DNA from: Corallococcus coralloides DSM 2259
GTDB taxonomy: Bacteria > Myxococcota > Myxococcia > Myxococcales > Myxococcaceae
Direction: 5' to 3'
Length of the DNA: 64,000 nt
Assembly: GCF_000255295.1 (NCBI RefSeq)
Contig: NC_017030.1
Span: 806,001-870,000 of the forward strand
Below, piece after piece: positions 1 to 10,531 of this stretch. Within the stretch, counting starts at the first letter, position 1. Every line of letters starts with the position of its first letter. A model generated the notes under the pieces. The model had not been told where the DNA came from. It worked only from the letters and a program-made list of their open reading frames with translations, and did not search any database. A program made the translations under genes and the position numbers.

Positions 1-1164
1 ATTGGCCGGCCGGACGCCGTCTACGTGCCCGTCACCGAAACCCCCATGTCGGCGGAGCTCTTCAACCTGGCGCCCTGGCAGGACTATGCGTCCATCTCCG
101 AGCCGGGCAGCTCCGTGCAGCTCATCAGCGCGGACGTGGACCTCTACAGCACGACGTACCTGTGGGCCCAGGCCGGTGACACGTCCATCGTCGACCCGTA
201 CGCCTCCGCGTACTTCAGCACCGGCTACGGGGCGCCCGTCCTGGATGCGTCGAAGGGCGACCGCATCTACGTGAACCAGTTCAACTCCGTGCAGGCCGGC
301 ACGCTGCCGAGCGGCGGGCCCCTGGCGTACCAGTCCGTGGTGAGCAGCGCGCACCTGCCGTCGTTCTCGTTCACGCCGGACGGCACCACTTCGCTGCCGA
401 TCGAGGCTACGTTGGCGCCCGTGACGCAGACGCCCTTCTCCATGGAATGGCGCCTGAACGAGTTCGCCCGTTGGCGCTCGGATGCGAACCCCAGCGGCAT
501 CCTCAACTATCCCTCGCTGTCGCTGGTGCCCGCGCCGTTCGGCTACCAGTCCGGCTGGGTGGGCTACCAGGGAGAGCTCTTCAACATGTGGCTGCCGCGC
601 GGCGAGAATGGCGTCATCGCGAGCCGGCTCGCCTACGGCAATCCCTACCCGTCCAACTGGGGCGTGATCGGTTCCGTCGGCTATTCGTTCCGGTCCGCGA
701 CGCCCGTCGCCGTGGGGAACCGGCTCCACTACCCCAGCGGCAACATCTACGTCACCGACCGGCTGGACCACCTCATCGCCGGTCCCATCCAGCCGCCCGT
801 TTCGCCGCCGCGGGATCTGCGCATTGACGGGGTGGATGCCTATGTGTCGCGCGTCGTGGGCTCCAACCAGCCGGTCATCGACTGGCGAGCCCCTGTCATG
901 GGCACGCCCCGGCACTACACCGTGTCCGTCATCCAGCTGATCGACACCTACGCGGCCAACCCGACGTTCCGCTTCTATGTGCCCGGTGACCGGACCCAGG
1001 TCCGCCTGCCGCCGGGCCTGCTGCTGCCCGGGACGACCTACTACGTGCGCGTGATGGCGGACAGCTCGCCGAACTACGAGCCCTCGCGCGCCCCGTACGT
1101 CACCGCGGAGCTGCTCCCCACGGCCACCGCGGACACGTTCAGCGCCGTCTTCACCACGCCGTAG
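1..1164 (+). CDS. Secreted/surface hypothetical protein with C-terminal fibronectin III-like domain (5' end cut)
   Basis: The frame is open from the first base, so the N-terminus lies outside the window and 387 residues are visible. The upstream part is rich in aromatic and small residues (many Tyr, Ser, Gly) and resembles a beta-rich extracellular protein. From about residue 265 a segment opening with PPVSPPRDLRIDG and ending near LLPGTTYYVRVMADS has the strand pattern of a fibronectin type III domain. No catalytic motif was recognised. Such modules usually mediate extracellular binding, so an exported adhesive or structural role is inferred only. The stop is followed 18 nt later by the convergent DUF1615 gene. 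Confidence 0.75.
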   Translation: MGRPDAVYVPVTETPMSAELFNLAPWQDYASISEPGSSVQLISADVDLYSTTYLWAQAGDTSIVDPYASAYFSTGYGAPVLDASKGDRIYVNQFNSVQAGTLPSGGPLAYQSVVSSAHLPSFSFTPDGTTSLPIEATLAPVTQTPFSMEWRLNEFARWRSDANPSGILNYPSLSLVPAPFGYQSGWVGYQGELFNMWLPRGENGVIASRLAYGNPYPSNWGVIGSVGYSFRSATPVAVGNRLHYPSGNIYVTDRLDHLIAGPIQPPVSPPRDLRIDGVDAYVSRVVGSNQPVIDWRAPVMGTPRHYTVSVIQLIDTYAANPTFRFYVPGDRTQVRLPPGLLLPGTTYYVRVMADSSPNYEPSRAPYVTAELLPTATADTFSAVFTTP

Positions 1165-1182
1165 TCCCGGCGTGGCGGCCCG

Positions 1183-2379
1183 CTACCGCGCAGGCTGGCG
1201 GTGGCGGGCCATGCACTGCTGGTAGCGGGCGTCCACCGACTTCGCGAACCACGCGGTGGAGCGCTCCCCGCTCAGCTTCACGCTCTTGAGCGTCACCTGG
1301 GGCAGCTGGGCGTAGGCGGGCGCCTGTCCCATCCGGTTCGCGTACACGCGCTTCACCGCCAGGTACGTGTCCGTCTTCTCGAGGTCCGCCGTCTTCTCCT
1401 CCTTCACGTCCCGGCGCACCCGGCGCTCGCTCAGGTCCGGCGCGTAGCGCTCACGGAAGAGGAGCAGCGCCTTGAGGCTCTGGCTGTCCTCGCCGCGCGG
1501 CTCACCGTCCTTGTCATACAGCTGGAGGTCGCCGTCGGTCGCCAGGGCGACGCCGGTGAGCCGGCTGACCTGGGCCTGGAGCGCGGCGTTGCGCGAGCTG
1601 TAGACGCCGCTGTTGTAGTCCGCGAAGCGGTAGAGCGGTGCGTCGTACGCGGCCTCGAAGCCCAGGAGCCGGGCGGTGCCGTAGCGCACGCCGCCCGCGC
1701 GCGTGTAGAGCGACTCGCGCACCGCCACCGGATCCGCGTCCGGGCCCGCCTTCTCCACCGCGTAGCGCACGCTGACCTGCATGGAGCCCGCGGTGGTGAC
1801 GGGGTTCTGCCCCGCGAACGAGGACGGACCGAACAGCGAGCTGGCCAGGTCCGCGGCCGCGTACGCCGCCGGGTACTCCTCCTCGTAGTACGCCAGCATG
1901 TCCCGGAAGAGCCGGTCCAGGTCCCGTTCCGTGCGCAGGGTGTCCAGCCGCGCCCCGAAGGTGCGCTTCGCCCCCTTCGGCTTCGCCGCGAGCACGTCCC
2001 CCAGCAGCCGCCGCCCCACGGGGCCCAGCCGTCCCGCGGTGCTGTCCAGCTTCTGACGCACCATCTTGGGCAGCCCCGGCACCGCGGGGTCCGCCTGGAA
2101 GCCGGACTCCTGTTCGATGATGGCCAGCACCTGACACACCTCCGACGCCGCGGCGGGAATCGCCTCCGCGTCCAGCGCCGCCAGCACGTCGCCCGCCCAA
2201 CCCTCGCGCTCCGCCCCCTTCACCTTCGAGGGAAGGAGCCTCGCCACCTGCGCCACCGACAACGTGGGCGGCGCTGGCACCTGGGTCACCACCGGCGCCC
2301 GGGACGCGCAGGCCGTGAGCGCCAGCAGCACCCCCACGCACAGCCCTTCGGTCCACCGGCGCCCGGCGCTCCGCGTCAT
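1183..2379 (-). CDS. DUF1615 family lipoprotein
   Basis: 398 residues. The N-terminus (MTRSAGRRWTEGLCVG...) has a positively charged start, a hydrophobic stretch and the lipobox LTAC, so it is a predicted lipoprotein. The body matches the DUF1615 family pattern: LPSKVKGAEREGWAGDVLAA near the start, IIEQESGFQADP, and a lysozyme-like GSMQVSVRYA segment. Glu in EQES and the SMQV region suggest a lytic-transglycosylase-like fold, but the family function is not established. I chose the ATG at 2379 because GGGGG sits about 8 nt upstream. The frame extends to 2433, but that start would place 18 residues before the signal peptide. Transcribed divergently from the M4 protease. Confidence 0.85.
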   Translation of the reverse strand: MTRSAGRRWTEGLCVGVLLALTACASRAPVVTQVPAPPTLSVAQVARLLPSKVKGAEREGWAGDVLAALDAEAIPAAASEVCQVLAIIEQESGFQADPAVPGLPKMVRQKLDSTAGRLGPVGRRLLGDVLAAKPKGAKRTFGARLDTLRTERDLDRLFRDMLAYYEEEYPAAYAAADLASSLFGPSSFAGQNPVTTAGSMQVSVRYAVEKAGPDADPVAVRESLYTRAGGVRYGTARLLGFEAAYDAPLYRFADYNSGVYSSRNAALQAQVSRLTGVALATDGDLQLYDKDGEPRGEDSQSLKALLLFRERYAPDLSERRVRRDVKEEKTADLEKTDTYLAVKRVYANRMGQAPAYAQLPQVTLKSVKLSGERSTAWFAKSVDARYQQCMARHRQPAR

Positions 2380-2637
2380 GTCAGCCCCCTGATGCACCCT
2401 TCCGCCCGTCTCATGAAACATTTTTTGAGACATCCCGGAGGCAGGCTCGTTCCCTCGGGAGAGCCGGTGAAGAGCTGCAAACCTGCTGAAATTTTACAGA
2501 ACGGCAATTCAGGTGCTCTAGGCTTGGGCGGCAGGGTTGGTGAAAGTGGCTAAACGTACTTTCCCCAAAAAGTAGTTGCTCTGATGATTTCAAGTGTGTC
2601 ACGTATCATCCCGCTGTTTCTTCATGGAGGTATCGCG

Positions 2638-4854
2638 TTGGCTCATCGACTGTTGAAGACGATTGGCGCGGCCTGGTTGGGCGTGGCTCTGACGGCGTGC
2701 GGTACGCAGGGCTCCTCGGGTGAAGAGGTGCAGGCGCCTGAGCAGGAGAGGTCGGGCGAGGACATCCAGAGCACGCTGAACGCGCTCGGTGGTGCCCAGG
2801 TGGTGGGCGTGCACGCGGACGGCATCCCGGACAGCATCCAGGGCGAGCTGGGCCGGGTGGCGCGGACGCTGAACACGCTGGACGCGAGCCGCCAGGCGGT
2901 GGCGAGCGTGGCGCCGGCGTTCCGGCTGAACGCGGATGACATGGTGCTGCGCAAGTCGCGCACCGACGAGATGGGCAACCAGCACCTGCGCTTCACGCAG
3001 ACGAAGAACGGCCTGGAGGTCGTCGGCGGCGAGCTGGTGGTGCACGTTCGTCCGGACGGCTCGGTGTACGGGGCGAACGGCTCCGCGCGCGACGGCCTGA
3101 ACGTGTCCGCGCTGCCGCGCATCGCGGCCGCGTCCGCGCGTGAGGCGGCGCTGAGCGCGACGGTGGGCACGGGCCTGGAGGCCCAGGGTGCTCCCCGCCT
3201 GGTGTACGTGCGCACCGAGGAAGGCGCGCTGCGCCTGGCGTACGAAGTGACGGTGACGGGTGAGAACAACCTGATGCCGCTGCGCGACCGCGTGTACGTG
3301 AGCGCCCAGGACGGCTCCGTCGTGCTGCGCGCGCCGCAGATCCACTCCGCGCTCAACCGCAAGGTGTACAGCGCGAACAACGGCACCAGCACCCCGGGCA
3401 CGCTCAAGCGCAGCGAGGGCCAGGCGGCCACCGGTGACTCTCATGTCGACATCAACTACGACATGCTGGGCTACACCTACGACTGCTACAAGGTGCTGTT
3501 CAACCGCGACTCGCTGGACAACGCGGGCGCGACGCTCATCAGCACGGTGCACTACAGCACCAACTACGTGAACGCCTACTGGGACGGCACCCAGATGGTG
3601 TACGGCGATGGCAACGGCGTGGACTCCATCGAGCTGGGCAAGGACGCGGACGTCACGGTCCACGAGCTGACCCACGCGGTGACGGAGTACGAGTCCAACC
3701 TCACGTACTCCGGCCAGTCCGGCGGCCTCAACGAGGCGATGTCCGACACGTTCGGCGCCGTCTGCGAGAGCCGCGTGAACAACTGGAGCACGGCTCCGGC
3801 CATCTGGATGGTGGGCGAGGACGTGTGGACGCCGGGCACGGCGAACGACGCCTTGCGCTACATGGACGACCCGGCGAAGGACGGCGTGTCCAAGGACTGG
3901 GCGCCCAACGTGACGTCCGGCACGGACGTGCACTACAGCTCTGGCGTGCCGAACCTGGCGTTCGCGCTGCTCTCCAAGGGTGGCACGCACCCGCGCGGCC
4001 GCAGCACCGTCAACGTGCCGGCCATCGGCGTCGAGAAGGCCGCTCGCATCTGGTACTACGCCAACACCAACCTGTTCACGGCGAGCACCACGTTCGTGCA
4101 GGCCAAGAACTGGACCGTCCAGGCCGCCGCGGCGCTGGGCTACACCGCGGCCGAGCAGGCTGCCGTGACGGCCGCCTGGGAAGCGGTGGGCGTGGGCGTG
4201 ACGGTTCCGCCCCCGACCTCCACCCCGCTGACCAACGGCACCGCGGTGACGGTGTCCGACAGCACGGGCAACAACAAGTACTACTCGCTGGTGGTCCCCG
4301 CGGGCGCCACGGCCCTGACGTTCACCATCTCCGGTGGCACGGGTGACGCGGACCTGTACGTGAAGTTCGGCGCGGTTCCGGACTCGGCCACCTACGACTG
4401 CCGTCCGTACCAGTCCGGCAATGCGGAGACGTGCACCATCACCAACATCCAGGCGGGCACGTACTACGTGATGCTGAACGCCTACTCCGCGTACTCGAAC
4501 GTGACGCTGAAGGGCTCCTACACCCCCGGCGGTGGCGGTGGCGGCAACGTGCTGCAGAACAACGTCCCGGTGACGGGCATCTCCGGCGCCTCCGGCTCCT
4601 TCACCAGCGAGTGGATCACCGTGGACGTGCCGGCGAGCCGTCGGGTCACGTTCTCCATCGCCGGTGGCTCGGGCGACGCGGACATGTTCGTGAAGTTCGG
4701 CTCCTCGCCGACGACCGCCTCGTACGACTGCCGTCCGTACCTGTCCGGCAACAACGAGTCGTGCAGCCTCACCAAGACGACCCAGGGCAAGTACTACGTG
4801 AAGATCCGTGGCTACACCGCCTACTCCGGCGTGACGCTCAAGGCCGTCTGGTAG
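2638..4854 (+). CDS. M4 (thermolysin-like) zinc metalloprotease with two C-terminal PPC domains
   Basis: 738 residues from a TTG start. Order: lipoprotein-type signal with LTACGT, FTP/PepSY propeptide (about 40-230), M4 catalytic domain (about 240-540), then two pre-peptidase C-terminal (PPC) beta domains (about 531-628 and 641-738) joined by a Gly-rich linker. Zinc ligands are visible: HELTH at 342-346 and Glu366 in GGLNEAMSD. His432 in DVHYSS is the transition-state histidine. An exported neutral protease, autoprocessed by release of the propeptide, is the family expectation; in a predatory bacterium it would digest prey protein. The TTG is preceded by GGAGG with a 7-nt spacer. The ATG at 2584 has no such site and would put 18 extra residues before the signal. 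Confidence 0.93.
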   Translation: MAHRLLKTIGAAWLGVALTACGTQGSSGEEVQAPEQERSGEDIQSTLNALGGAQVVGVHADGIPDSIQGELGRVARTLNTLDASRQAVASVAPAFRLNADDMVLRKSRTDEMGNQHLRFTQTKNGLEVVGGELVVHVRPDGSVYGANGSARDGLNVSALPRIAAASAREAALSATVGTGLEAQGAPRLVYVRTEEGALRLAYEVTVTGENNLMPLRDRVYVSAQDGSVVLRAPQIHSALNRKVYSANNGTSTPGTLKRSEGQAATGDSHVDINYDMLGYTYDCYKVLFNRDSLDNAGATLISTVHYSTNYVNAYWDGTQMVYGDGNGVDSIELGKDADVTVHELTHAVTEYESNLTYSGQSGGLNEAMSDTFGAVCESRVNNWSTAPAIWMVGEDVWTPGTANDALRYMDDPAKDGVSKDWAPNVTSGTDVHYSSGVPNLAFALLSKGGTHPRGRSTVNVPAIGVEKAARIWYYANTNLFTASTTFVQAKNWTVQAAAALGYTAAEQAAVTAAWEAVGVGVTVPPPTSTPLTNGTAVTVSDSTGNNKYYSLVVPAGATALTFTISGGTGDADLYVKFGAVPDSATYDCRPYQSGNAETCTITNIQAGTYYVMLNAYSAYSNVTLKGSYTPGGGGGGNVLQNNVPVTGISGASGSFTSEWITVDVPASRRVTFSIAGGSGDADMFVKFGSSPTTASYDCRPYLSGNNESCSLTKTTQGKYYVKIRGYTAYSGVTLKAVW

Positions 4855-4870
4855 TCGCATCCGCATCCAT

Positions 4871-4900
4871 CCCGGCTCCCTTCGCGTGAAGGGAGCCCGG
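4871..4900. terminator. Hairpin between convergent genes (proximal)
   Basis: Ten perfect base pairs (GGCTCCCTTC, 4874-4883, with 4888-4897) around a GCGT loop, 17 nt after the protease stop. There is no long T run, as is common in GC-rich terminators. It probably ends the protease transcript. Confidence 0.6.
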
Positions 4901-4912
4901 GACGAAGACAGG

Positions 4913-4943
4913 CACCCGGGGAGCCCACATGGCTTCCCGGGTG
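4913..4943. terminator. Hairpin between convergent genes (distal)
   Basis: A 13-bp stem (4913-4925 with 4931-4943, one G-T wobble on the + strand) around a CACAT loop. It lies between the protease and the convergent lipoprotein gene ending at 4976. Two hairpins back to back suggest one terminator for each direction. Confidence 0.6.
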
Positions 4944-4975
4944 TCGTCGTTTCAGGTGTTGGAAGAAGCGCGGGG

Positions 4976-5803
4976 CTAGCGCCGCACCTGCACGTCACGC
5001 GCGACGGTGCGGCCGCCCATGAGCACGAACTGCGCGCGCACCGGGGTGCCCTCCTGGAGTTCCTTGAGGGGCACGCGCTGGCCCTGGCGCAGGCCGCGGC
5101 TGCGCTGGTCGAGCTGGAGCTCGTAGACGGTGCCCTCGCCGTCGCGCACGTGCAGGGTGTTCCTGCCCACGCGCGTCACCCGGCCGCTCACCGTGCTGGA
5201 CGCGATGATGACCTGCTCCAGCGGCCGGTTGGCGGAGGTGTCCGTCACCGCCGCCTGCGCCGCCTTGGCCGCGCCCTCGTACCAGGCCTCGTCGTCGCTG
5301 GCCTGCACGGCCTGGGCGCCAATCATCACCCGGCCCTCGGCGGGGGCCTGCGTCGCGGGCGCGCCGTCCCGGTTGGGCTGGGGCTGCTGTTGGGCGTTGG
5401 CCTGCTGGGCGTTCGGATTCGCCGGGGCGGCCTGCTGGGGCCGGGCGGCGTTCGGGTTCGCCTGGGCGTTCCGGCGGGCCGGGGCCTGCGCCGTGGTGCC
5501 CTGTGCGGGCTCGTTGACGCGGAGGCCGGGCAGCGGCCGGGCACCGGGCGGAGGAGGAGCCGTGTCCGGAGGCACCTGCGCGTTCGCCGCGGGCAGCGCG
5601 TCGCCGCTCGGGGCGCGATTGGTGTCCACCGTGTTCTGCGCCAGCGCGGGCGTGGCCGGCACCATCAGTCCGCCGCTCGCGGAGTCGCGGGTCTGCATCG
5701 TCGCCGGTGCCGCTGGCACCGTGTCCTCGGTGTCCTGCTCCTGACAGCCGGAAGCAAGCGAGCACAGCCCCACCATCCCCAACCACATCCAACGTCCACC
5801 CAT
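4976..5803 (-). CDS. Hypothetical lipoprotein with long Pro/Ala/Asn/Gln-rich linker
   Basis: 275 residues. The N-terminus MGGRWMWLGMVGLCSLASGC has the lipobox LASGC, predicting lipid anchoring at Cys20. Residues about 25-150 are low complexity, rich in Pro, Ala, Gln and Asn (PNAQQANAQQQPQPN), and probably unstructured. The C-terminal 100 residues look folded: VSGRVTRVGRNTLHVRDGEG followed by YELQLDQRSRGLRQGQ and VRAQFVLMGGRTVARDVQV. This is a small beta-barrel/OB-like pattern similar to other bacterial secreted DUFs in which a metal or redox effect on expression is reported, but I cannot assign a family. Convergent with the M4 protease. Confidence 0.75.
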   Translation of the reverse strand: MGGRWMWLGMVGLCSLASGCQEQDTEDTVPAAPATMQTRDSASGGLMVPATPALAQNTVDTNRAPSGDALPAANAQVPPDTAPPPPGARPLPGLRVNEPAQGTTAQAPARRNAQANPNAARPQQAAPANPNAQQANAQQQPQPNRDGAPATQAPAEGRVMIGAQAVQASDDEAWYEGAAKAAQAAVTDTSANRPLEQVIIASSTVSGRVTRVGRNTLHVRDGEGTVYELQLDQRSRGLRQGQRVPLKELQEGTPVRAQFVLMGGRTVARDVQVRR

Positions 5804-5896
5804 CCGCCAACCCTCCCGCAGGCGAACCTGCGGACGACCCCCTGCCGTTGCAAGCGTCAGACGTGCGACGGGGTGTTGGCTTCTGGATGGCGCAGG

Positions 5897-6706
5897 CTAC
5901 GTGGGGAAGGTGGCGGCCACGGCGCGCACGTGCTCGCGCACCAGCGCCCTGGCGGCGAGCAGCTCCGTCGCATCCGAGGGCGTGTAGCCCAGGCACAGCA
6001 CCACGTCGTCCTCGGGGGCCGCGCGCGTGCCCAGCGCCGCGTAGTCGAGCGAGCGCGGGGCCGGTTCGCCTTCCGTGTCGTGGGTGAAGCGGCCGAACAC
6101 GGCGGACTGCCCGTCGCGGCCGGGCGCCGTCTCCTTGAGGGCGAAGAGGCGGCGCACGGCGGCGAGCGATTCGGGACGCTCGCGCAGGAGGTCCGGGGAC
6201 GCGGGGCCTCCCAGCTCCCACTCGAGGAGCTTCAGGCAGCCGCGCACGAACTCCACGTCGGTGATGACGAGCCCGTAGAGGTACCAGTCCGCGCACGCCG
6301 CCTGGACCAGCCGCGCCTGCGCGTCGGTGAGCCAGCCGAAGGACGGACAGGTGAACGTCTCACAGACGGTGGCGCGGTAGACGCCGCAGTCACGCAGGTC
6401 CGTGCCGCCCGTCACCAGCGGGTGGCCCAGGCAGCCCACGCGCTGGTGCTGCGCGTCCAGGAAGCCCAGCAGGGGACACACCCGCACGATGGGGAAGAGC
6501 GCGGGGGCGTCCCGGTTCGCGGTCAGCTCGCGCGCGGCCTCGGCGTAGGCCTCGGGCGTGTGGGGCGTGCGGGAGAGCCGCTCGGTCTGTGTCGTGAGCC
6601 TGCGGGTCAGCGCCGCGCGCGAGTGGTCGCGGAAGTTGTAGAGGCCGCAGCAGGCGCCACACGAGGCGCCCTTCCCGGGCTGGCACAGGTGGAAGGAGAC
6701 GGACAT
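5897..6706 (-). CDS. YkgJ-like cysteine-cluster protein
   Basis: 269 residues. Cys8, Cys16, Cys19 and Cys20 form a C-x7-C-x2-CC cluster at the N-terminus, and further cysteines occur at 77, 92, 107, 115 and 120. The spacing resembles the YkgJ (UPF0153) family, thought to bind zinc or an iron-sulfur centre, but the protein is longer than most members. Its start codon lies 1 nt beyond the stop codon of the acyl-CoA dehydrogenase upstream, so the two are almost certainly translated from one message. The biochemical role is unknown; a link to the dehydrogenase is inferred from this spacing alone. Confidence 0.75.
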   Translation of the reverse strand: MSVSFHLCQPGKGASCGACCGLYNFRDHSRAALTRRLTTQTERLSRTPHTPEAYAEAARELTANRDAPALFPIVRVCPLLGFLDAQHQRVGCLGHPLVTGGTDLRDCGVYRATVCETFTCPSFGWLTDAQARLVQAACADWYLYGLVITDVEFVRGCLKLLEWELGGPASPDLLRERPESLAAVRRLFALKETAPGRDGQSAVFGRFTHDTEGEPAPRSLDYAALGTRAAPEDDVVLCLGYTPSDATELLAARALVREHVRAVAATFPT

Positions 6707-6707
6707 G

Positions 6708-8519
<1,812 letters not shown>

Positions 8520-8530
8520 GCCCTGGTTCC

Positions 8531-8695
8531 CTACCAGGACGCGATGGGGTCGTCGAAGTCGTCGTGCGGCGGGCGCTCACCGCCGGACGCGGGAGGAGCG
8601 GCGTCCGGGCGTGGGGCGGGCGGGGGCAGCGAGGGCTTGGGTTTCCAGGGAGGGGATGGGGGGCTGGGGCGTTGGGTGCCGGTGGTGTCTGGCAT
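8531..8695 (-). CDS. Small proline-rich hypothetical protein
   Basis: 54 residues, Pro-rich ([20 protein letters not shown]), ending in an acidic tail [10 protein letters not shown]. The start at 8695 is chosen because GGAGG stands 7 nt upstream; a longer in-frame start at 8734 lacks this. It ends 11 nt before the acyl-CoA dehydrogenase, so they are probably co-transcribed. No known domain. Confidence 0.55.
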   Translation of the reverse strand: MPDTTGTQRPSPPSPPWKPKPSLPPPAPRPDAAPPASGGERPPHDDFDDPIASW

Positions 8696-8889
8696 TGGCG
8701 CACCTCCATGTGGGGTGTCGCGGCTCTCTGGCAAAGGTGCGTCCCATGTCTGTCCATTGCCAGGCGGGGGGCCCCGGGGTCGCAGACACGGGTGGGGACG
8801 GACAGGGAGACAAGGTCCCGCAGGGCGTGTCGGCTCAGGCCTGCGGGAGGGGCAGGCGCGACGTACCGTTGGAGGTGGAGGTGGTTCAG

Positions 8890-9087
8890 ATGCTCATCGT
8901 CGGCGCGATGGTGGTGGGAATCCTGGTGATGATGTTGGTGATAGGTGGGGCCATCGTGGGGGGTGCGCTCGCGCACAAGAACGCGCGCGAGGACGACGCG
9001 CGGTGGGCAAGGGAAGACGCGGAGCGAGCGTCACGGCGCGACCGGGACCTGTCCGGGCCCATGGGTGGGGAACCCTTGCACGCGTGA
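8890..9087 (+). CDS. Small single-span membrane protein
   Basis: 65 residues. An N-terminal hydrophobic segment (LIVGAMVVGILVMMLVIGG) of about 22 residues forms one membrane span, followed by a charged Arg/Asp/Glu tail. Two overlapping GGAGGTGG sites at 8871-8884 precede it. The GTG at 8881 in the same frame is an equally placed alternative start, adding three residues. Function unknown. Divergent from the minus-strand unit beginning at 8695. Confidence 0.6.
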   Translation: MLIVGAMVVGILVMMLVIGGAIVGGALAHKNAREDDARWAREDAERASRRDRDLSGPMGGEPLHA

Positions 9088-9186
9088 AAGCCCGATGGGT
9101 CGGGCATTGGTCTTGAAGGGGCATGCGGCTAGGGTGGTCCGAGTGCGGCCGAGTGCATGAGCCGCTACAGCGGATCGGGTCCCTTG

Positions 9187-9330
9187 ATGAAACGCCTCTG
9201 GCCATTGCTCGTGCTCATGACGGCTTGCGCGAGCGCGCCCGCCTCCAATGAGCGCTACGTCGAACCTGGACGGGGCGAACGTGCGAGGGCCCTGGTCGGA
9301 AGTGGCCTCGTTCGAAATGCCGACGGGTGA
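9187..9330 (+). other. Lipoprotein signal-peptide ORF out of frame with the JAMM-like gene
   Basis: 47 codons beginning MKRLWPLLVLMTACASAP, a textbook lipoprotein signal with the lipobox LMTAC, then a frame that stops at 9330. The following gene (9248-9940) is in the +1 frame relative to this one and has no ribosome site of its own. The simplest reading is that this is the true N-terminus, separated from its body by a frameshift between about 9240 and 9270. A sequencing error or a genuine mutation cannot be told apart here. An in-frame ATG at 9157 exists but would add residues before the signal. Confidence 0.55.
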
Positions 9331-9940
9331 TGTCACCATCCCCATCGACCTGCTCAGGGACGTGGCAGACGCGTTGCTCAAACTGCCTGGTGCGAAGACG
9401 TGTGATCCCGGCAGCCAACGGCCCATCGTCGGACTCTCCATGGAGTACTGCTCGACGGTTTACGTCGCCGGGACGGAGGATGCGTTGTCCTGGCGGGTCA
9501 CGAAGCCACTTCGTGGGTCCTATAACGGATGCCAGCCGTCATCCGACGTGACGGACAGCGAGCATTCCGCCGAGCAGATTTGGATCGTGGGCTACATCCA
9601 CAATCATCCGTGCGGGACGCCTCCCTCCACCCTCGACCTTACGGTGTGGCCCACGGATGCCTTCTCAGGCAAGCCCGCGTTGGCGGAGTTCCGGATGATC
9701 CCGGGCAACCCTGCTCCCGCGATGTTCAAGGGCCAAGCCCTCCTGATGGCCTCGGCCCTCGTCGCGGAGCGGGCGGATGGTTCGCGCGTCTTCCTCCGCT
9801 ATTTTCCCACCGGTGAGATCGAACAATGGAGCCAGCAGGAGCGCCGCTGGCGGCTTCTGGGAACCTGCGTCCCGACGCGAACCCGTTACAGCTCCGAGCC
9901 GCTGTGCCGGGACGGAGCAGTCCAACTCCTGGCCGAATAG
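9248..9940 (+). CDS. JAMM/MPN-like putative metalloprotease, probably a frameshifted lipoprotein
   Basis: 230 residues in this frame. WIVGYIHNHPCGTPPSTLD contains His118-x-His120, then Ser127 and Asp130, close to the JAMM zinc motif HxH-x7-S-x2-D but with six residues between the second His and Ser. Glu66 in MEYCSTVYV is placed where the catalytic Glu would be. JAMM proteins cleave isopeptide or peptide bonds (RadC-like and Prok-JAB relatives); activity here is inferred. The ATG at 9248 has no Shine-Dalgarno site, while a lipoprotein signal in the neighbouring frame starts at 9187, so the native product may be an outer-membrane lipoprotein. It heads a tandem of lipoprotein genes, the next only 8 nt downstream. 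Confidence 0.65.
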   Translation: MSATSNLDGANVRGPWSEVASFEMPTGDVTIPIDLLRDVADALLKLPGAKTCDPGSQRPIVGLSMEYCSTVYVAGTEDALSWRVTKPLRGSYNGCQPSSDVTDSEHSAEQIWIVGYIHNHPCGTPPSTLDLTVWPTDAFSGKPALAEFRMIPGNPAPAMFKGQALLMASALVAERADGSRVFLRYFPTGEIEQWSQQERRWRLLGTCVPTRTRYSSEPLCRDGAVQLLAE

Positions 9941-9948
9941 GAACTGGG

Positions 9949-10494
9949 ATGAAGAAGGTCTGTGCGCTGTTCGGCTTCGCGGTGATGGCGACGGGATGTT
10001 CCGCCCGGGCTCCTGCCTGGAAGGGGACTGTTGAATGGCCTGACGAGCAGTCCGCGAAACTCGTGGGCCAGCCCCTGGAGGGAGGAGCCGTTCTCGCGGC
10101 CGCAGGCGCCATCCGCGAGTTGATTCGCACCAACCCCTATCCACACCTGTTCGAGGGGTGCTCGAGCCCGGAGCAGGGGCTGGTGGCCGTGGTCTTCACG
10201 GGACCGACGGAGGGGCTCTATTACGTGAGGGTGATCCACGACTTCGTCCGATGCCGTGGGGCGCGCTTCCGCCTCCTGGATGGTTGGGATGTCTATGCGG
10301 TCACCCCCCAAGGCGAGGTCGTCGCGAAGGATCCGCTGGGGCCAGGGGAAGCCCGGCCGGCAGCGACTCCAGATGCGGCGCCTCCTCCGGCACCTCCCGC
10401 GCAAGAGGCTCCGGCTCCACCGCCCACGCCGGAGCCACAGGTTCCTGCTCCTACCGGGGACGCGGAGCGTAGTGGCGGCACCGTGACTGAATGA
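9949..10494 (+). CDS. Tandem lipoprotein paralogue A
   Basis: 181 residues, first of three neighbouring paralogues. The signal MKKVCALFGFAVMATGC has the lipobox. The shared core reads W-x-G-T-V-E-WPDEQSA, VGQPLEGGA, AGAIRELIRTNPYP, FEGCSSPEQGL and VFTGPTEGLYYV, ending YAVTPQGEV. The C-terminal 50 residues are Pro/Ala-rich and probably unstructured. I do not recognise a described family. It begins 8 nt after the JAMM-like gene, so they are probably one operon. Its last 45 or so nucleotides nearly match the end of paralogue C, including the stretch that there runs antisense to the FRG gene. Confidence 0.75.
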   Translation: MKKVCALFGFAVMATGCSARAPAWKGTVEWPDEQSAKLVGQPLEGGAVLAAAGAIRELIRTNPYPHLFEGCSSPEQGLVAVVFTGPTEGLYYVRVIHDFVRCRGARFRLLDGWDVYAVTPQGEVVAKDPLGPGEARPAATPDAAPPPAPPAQEAPAPPPTPEPQVPAPTGDAERSGGTVTE

Positions 10495-10531
10495 GGCGCT
10501 CTCCGGTTGCTGAGTGAGTAGGGGACGGTGG

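Noticed and set aside
2599-4998. 799-residue antisense frame across the M4 protease
   Set aside because: The protease has HELTH and PPC domains; the antisense frame has none.
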